This document shows positions 5,996-8,573 of a stretch of 8,573 nt of DNA, piece after piece. Origin of the DNA: Nocardioidaceae bacterium (GTDB lineage: Bacteria; Actinomycetota; Actinomycetes; Propionibacteriales; Nocardioidaceae). Location: the NCBI GenBank assembly GCA_020438665.1, contig JAGQUE010000259.1, positions 15,861-24,433 of the forward strand, given 5' to 3'. The position numbers and the translations under genes are program-made. Within the stretch, counting starts at the first letter, position 1, and every line of letters begins with the position of its first letter. The notes under the pieces were generated by a model that was given only the letters and a program-made list of their open reading frames with translations, made no database searches and had not been told where the DNA came from.

Positions 5996-6029
5996 GCGGC
6001 CCGGGGGCAGCACCCTGGCCCCGGGCCGC
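5996..6029 (+). repeat. GC-rich 11-bp inverted repeat in the protease leader
   Basis: GCGGCCCGGGG (5996-6006) and CCCCGGGCCGC (6019-6029) are perfect arms around a 12-nt loop, ending 52 bp before the protease ATG. In RNA it would form a very stable hairpin just after the candidate transcription start. It may protect the message, attenuate it, or terminate read-through; there is no T tract. Confidence 0.6.
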
Positions 6030-6081
6030 CAACCCGACCGGCCCCACCGGGACCGGCACTCTAGAGAAGGGTCCTTCGCCC

Positions 6082-8382
6082 ATGAAGAGGAAGCACCTGT
6101 CCGGCCTCCTGGCCGGCGCGGTGGGGCTCACCGGCCTCGCGCTGGCGGCACCGGCGGCCGCCCCCGCCGGCGCCGCGGTCACCCACGCGGCCACACCCCG
6201 GCCGGCCCCCAAGGCAGCCGCCCGCCAGACTGCGGAGCGGCTGGTCGACAGCCGCCTGCCCCAGCTCAGGCTCGGCGCCCGCGACAGCGTCTCGGCTCCC
6301 CGCGTGATCAGCGGCCAGCACGGCGTGCAGTACGTCGCCTATGAGCGCAGCTATCGCGGCCTCCCGGTCGTCGGCGGCGACTTCGTCGTCGTCACCGACA
6401 GTCACGGCCAGGTGCTCGCCACCTCGGTCGCCCAGCGGCGGGCCACCCGGCTCACCAGCATCGCGCCGCGTGTCAGCGCGTCCCGGGCGGCGGGGATCGC
6501 CCGGGCCGAGCTGGATCGCGTCGTCACGGCCACGACGCCGCGCCTCGTCGTCTGGCAGGGCCGGACCTCCCACCTGGCCTGGCAGACGACCGTCACCGGC
6601 CGTCACGCGGGCGAGCGCTCCATCCTCGCCATCGAGGTCGACGCCCGGACCGGCCGGGTGCTGCACACCCAGGAGCGCGTCCTCGAGGGGACCGGCTCGT
6701 CGGCGTACGCCGGCAACGTCTCGCTGCCCACCACGCAGTCCGGGTCGACGTACTCGATGAAGAACGCCAACGCCGCCACGCTCGTCTGCCAGAACGCGAC
6801 GGGCAACACCACCTTCTCCGGCAGCGATGACGCCTGGGGCGACGGCAACGCCACCAACCGCGAGACCGGCTGTGTCGACGCCTTCTATGCCGCCGAGATG
6901 GAGCGGCAGATGCTGTCGTCGTGGCTCGGCCGAAGCGGCATGAACGGCTCCGGCGGCTGGGTGCCGATCCGGGTGGGGCTCAACGACGTCAACGCCTACT
7001 ACGACGGCACCCAGGTGCAGATCGGCCACACCCAGACCGGTGGCAAGTGGATCGGCTCGATCGACGTGGTGGCCCACGAGTTCGGTCACGGCGTCGACGA
7101 CTGGACGCCGGGTGGCATCTCCGGCGGCAAGACCCAGGAGTTCGTCGCCGACACCTTCGGGGCGGCCACCGAGTGGTATGCCAACAACCCCGTCGACCGA
7201 CCCGACTTCCTGGTCGGCGAGCAGGTCAACCTCGTCGGCACCGGCCCGATCCGCAACATGTACAACCCGGTCGCCGCGGGCGACGACAACTGCTACTCCT
7301 CCTCCACGCCGAACCAGGAGGTGCACGCGGCCGCGGGCCCCGGCAACCACTGGTTCTATCTCCTCGCCGAGGGCAGCAGCCCGACCGACGGTCAGCCGAC
7401 CAGCCCGACCTGCAACGGCTCGAGCGTGACGGGGATCGGCGTCCAGAAGGCCATGAAGATCATGTACAACGCGATGCTGATGAAGACGACCTCGTCGTCC
7501 TACCTGAAGTACCGCACCTGGACCCTCACCGCCGCCAAGAACCTCTACCCCGGCAGCTGTGTGGAGTTCAACGCCGTCAAGGCCGCGTGGAACGCCGTGT
7601 CGGTGCCGGCCCAGACGGCCGACCCGACCTGCACCACCGGCAGCAACACGGTCACCGTCACCAACCCCGGGAGTCGGACCGGGACCGTCGGGACCTCGAC
7701 GAGTCTGCAGATCGCGGCCACCGACTCTGCGGCCGGCCAGACGCTGACCTATTCGGCCAGCGGTCTGCCGAGCGGGCTCTCGATCAACGCCGGCAGCGGC
7801 CTGATCTCGGGCACGCCCACGACCGCGGGCACCTACTCGGTCACGGTGACCGCCACGGACACCACCGGCGCCGCCGGATCGACCAGCTTCACCTGGACGA
7901 TCAACGGGGGCGGCGGCGGCGGTGGCTGTACGCCCGCCCAGCTGCTCGGCAACCCGGGCTTCGAGACCGGGAGTGCCACCCCCTGGGCAGCGACCAGCGG
8001 TGTTGTCACCAACGCCACCGGGCAGGCCGCCCACGGGGGCAGCTGGAAGGCCTGGCTCGACGGGTATGGCCGTCGTCACACCGACACGCTGTCGCAGTCG
8101 GTGAGGATCCCGGCCGGCTGTGCGGCGACGCTGTCGTTCTACCTGCACATCGACAGTGCGGAGACGACGACGGCGACGGCGTACGACAAGCTGACCGTCA
8201 AGATCGGGACGGCGACGCTGGCGACGTACTCCAACCTCAACAAGGCCAGTGGCTATGTGTTGCGCTCGTTCAACGTGTCGTCCTATGCCGGCCAGACGGT
8301 GACGATCAGCTTCTCCGGGGTGGAGGACTCCTCCCTCCAGACCAGCTTCGTCATCGACGACGCGGCGGTGAACGTGGCCTGA
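6082..8382 (+). CDS. Secreted M4 (thermolysin-family) zinc metalloprotease with C-terminal accessory domains
   Basis: A 766-residue preproenzyme that should be exported and digest proteins outside the cell. Residues 1 to about 31 are a signal peptide (KRKH, hydrophobic core, cleavage near AGA). The propeptide has FTP-like (about 58-108) and PepSY-like (125-198) parts; the mature enzyme should begin near 205-215. The catalytic domain contains NAYYDGTQVQIG (304-315, substrate edge strand), the zinc motif H332-E-F-G-H336, third ligand E353 in QEFVAD, and the transition-state histidine H415 in EVHAAAGPGNHWFYLLA. About 523-608 is a putative Ig/cadherin-like domain (LTYSASGLPSGLSIN, SGTPTTAGTYSVTVTATD). 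A glycine run (about 608-615) leads to a jelly-roll-like domain (616-766; NPGFETG, C616 and C680 probably paired) that may bind polymer or cell surface. ATG 6082 follows AGAAGG (6065-6070). Monocistronic. Confidence 0.93.
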   Translation: MKRKHLSGLLAGAVGLTGLALAAPAAAPAGAAVTHAATPRPAPKAAARQTAERLVDSRLPQLRLGARDSVSAPRVISGQHGVQYVAYERSYRGLPVVGGDFVVVTDSHGQVLATSVAQRRATRLTSIAPRVSASRAAGIARAELDRVVTATTPRLVVWQGRTSHLAWQTTVTGRHAGERSILAIEVDARTGRVLHTQERVLEGTGSSAYAGNVSLPTTQSGSTYSMKNANAATLVCQNATGNTTFSGSDDAWGDGNATNRETGCVDAFYAAEMERQMLSSWLGRSGMNGSGGWVPIRVGLNDVNAYYDGTQVQIGHTQTGGKWIGSIDVVAHEFGHGVDDWTPGGISGGKTQEFVADTFGAATEWYANNPVDRPDFLVGEQVNLVGTGPIRNMYNPVAAGDDNCYSSSTPNQEVHAAAGPGNHWFYLLAEGSSPTDGQPTSPTCNGSSVTGIGVQKAMKIMYNAMLMKTTSSSYLKYRTWTLTAAKNLYPGSCVEFNAVKAAWNAVSVPAQTADPTCTTGSNTVTVTNPGSRTGTVGTSTSLQIAATDSAAGQTLTYSASGLPSGLSINAGSGLISGTPTTAGTYSVTVTATDTTGAAGSTSFTWTINGGGGGGGCTPAQLLGNPGFETGSATPWAATSGVVTNATGQAAHGGSWKAWLDGYGRRHTDTLSQSVRIPAGCAATLSFYLHIDSAETTTATAYDKLTVKIGTATLATYSNLNKASGYVLRSFNVSSYAGQTVTISFSGVEDSSLQTSFVIDDAAVNVA

Positions 8383-8391
8383 GGTCACCTC

Positions 8392-8457
8392 GACGCCGCT
8401 GACACACGGCCCCTCGGCGCCACCCCCCACCCCGGCGCCGGGGGGTCGCTCGGCGTC
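8392..8457 (+). terminator. Nested GC-rich hairpins after the protease gene, probable terminator
   Basis: An inner stem ACCCCCC (8422-8428) / GGGGGGT (8440-8446) with an 11-nt loop lies inside an outer pair GACGCCG (8392-8398) / CGGCGTC (8451-8457). An alternative fold is the palindrome CCCCGGCGCCGGGG (8430-8443). There is no U tract. Its place between the protease stop and the argG promoter supports termination. Confidence 0.55.
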
Positions 8458-8474
8458 CTCGTTCGACCCCGGAG

Positions 8475-8503
8475 TTGCATGACCATGCATTGGGATGCAT
8501 GAT
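8475..8503 (+). promoter_or_regulatory. argG promoter overlapped by ARG-box-like TGCAT repeats
   Basis: TGCAT occurs at 8476-8480, 8486-8490 and 8496-8500, exactly 10 bp apart, the last two as ATGCAT palindromes. This resembles actinobacterial ARG boxes bound by the arginine repressor ArgR. The same stretch gives a promoter: TTGCAT (8475-8480) as -35, 17-bp spacer, CATGAT (8498-8503) as -10. The predicted transcription start is 8510, the first base of the argG GTG codon. ArgR with arginine would therefore cover the whole promoter. Confidence 0.7.
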
Positions 8504-8509
8504 TGTGCC

Positions 8510-8573
8510 GTGTCCAAGGTTCTCACGTTCCTGCCCGCCGGCGAGCGTGTCGGCATCGCCTTCTCCGGAGGTC
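8510..8573 (+). CDS. argG: Argininosuccinate synthase, N-terminal fragment
   Basis: Only 21 codons are inside the window, running off its 3' edge. They read MSKVLTFLPAGERVGIAFSGG, which I recognise as the start of actinobacterial ArgG; the closing SGG is the beginning of the PP-loop (SGGLDTS) that binds ATP. The enzyme joins citrulline and aspartate with ATP in arginine synthesis, in the cytoplasm. The start is the GTG at 8510: no Shine-Dalgarno site precedes it and a well-placed -10 puts the transcript start on this codon, so the message is probably leaderless. Control by ArgR is expected from the repeats just upstream. The identification rests on a short but very conserved stretch. Confidence 0.85.
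   Translation, partial: MSKVLTFLPAGERVGIAFSGG

Noticed and set aside
6061..8556. Open frame of 831 codons on the minus strand, antisense to the protease gene
   Set aside because: Its translation is low-complexity Arg/Gly/Val/Asp with no recognisable domain, and it mirrors the protease codons. Stop-free antisense frames are common in GC-rich coding DNA. The plus-strand frame has signal peptide, zinc motif and domains.
1..8573. Mobile element, prophage, defence or biosynthetic cluster
   Set aside because: No transposase, integrase, terminal repeats, toxin/antitoxin, nuclease or assembly-line genes; composition is uniform and the genes are ordinary actinobacterial families.

Overview
The window is GC-rich DNA with coding-type third-position G/C bias, GTG starts, apparent leaderless transcripts and actinobacterial protein families (WHG-type TetR, DUF4188, tandem-GNAT, YceI, secreted M4 protease). 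It looks chromosomal and fits a high-GC actinobacterium, most plausibly Nocardioidaceae or a relative. That placement is inference from style, not from a marker gene. I see no phage, IS, plasmid, CRISPR, rRNA or tRNA signature.

Layout: (1) 1-1107 (+), the 3' part of an MFS transporter cut by the window edge. (2) 1259-2962 (+), an AMP-forming acyl-CoA synthetase of the acetyl/medium-chain type, behind a 151-bp gap with a perfect 14-bp palindrome. (3) 2965-3050, a roughly 22-bp tandem repeat filling the whole gap between two convergent genes. (4) 3051-3524 (-), a DUF4188 (Af470-like monooxygenase) protein, divergent from (5) 3596-4213 (+), a TetR regulator. Their shared promoter holds two 12-bp direct repeats at 13-bp period, the likely operator. 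(6) 4200-5126 (-), a two-domain GNAT acetyltransferase whose 3' end overlaps tetR by 14 bp. (7) 5171-5204, a hairpin with perfect 16-bp arms, the terminator of (8) 5240-5833 (-), a YceI-family protein. (9) 5834-6081, a divergent intergenic region crowded with inverted repeats. (10) 6082-8382 (+), a secreted M4 metalloprotease with an Ig-like domain and a C-terminal jelly-roll-like domain. (11) 8392-8457, nested hairpins, probable terminator. (12) 8475-8503, ARG-box-like triple TGCAT repeat overlapping a promoter. (13) 8510 to the edge, the first 21 codons of argG (argininosuccinate synthase), apparently leaderless.

The genes do not form one pathway. They are mostly single-gene units, each with its own control region. 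The best-supported functional links are tetR with the DUF4188 gene (divergent, shared operator) and the ArgR-type control of argG. I found no convincing new multi-gene system. The most interesting material is regulatory: promoter/operator overlaps at two leaderless genes, a repeat-filled convergent junction, and the inverted-repeat cluster between yceI and the protease.
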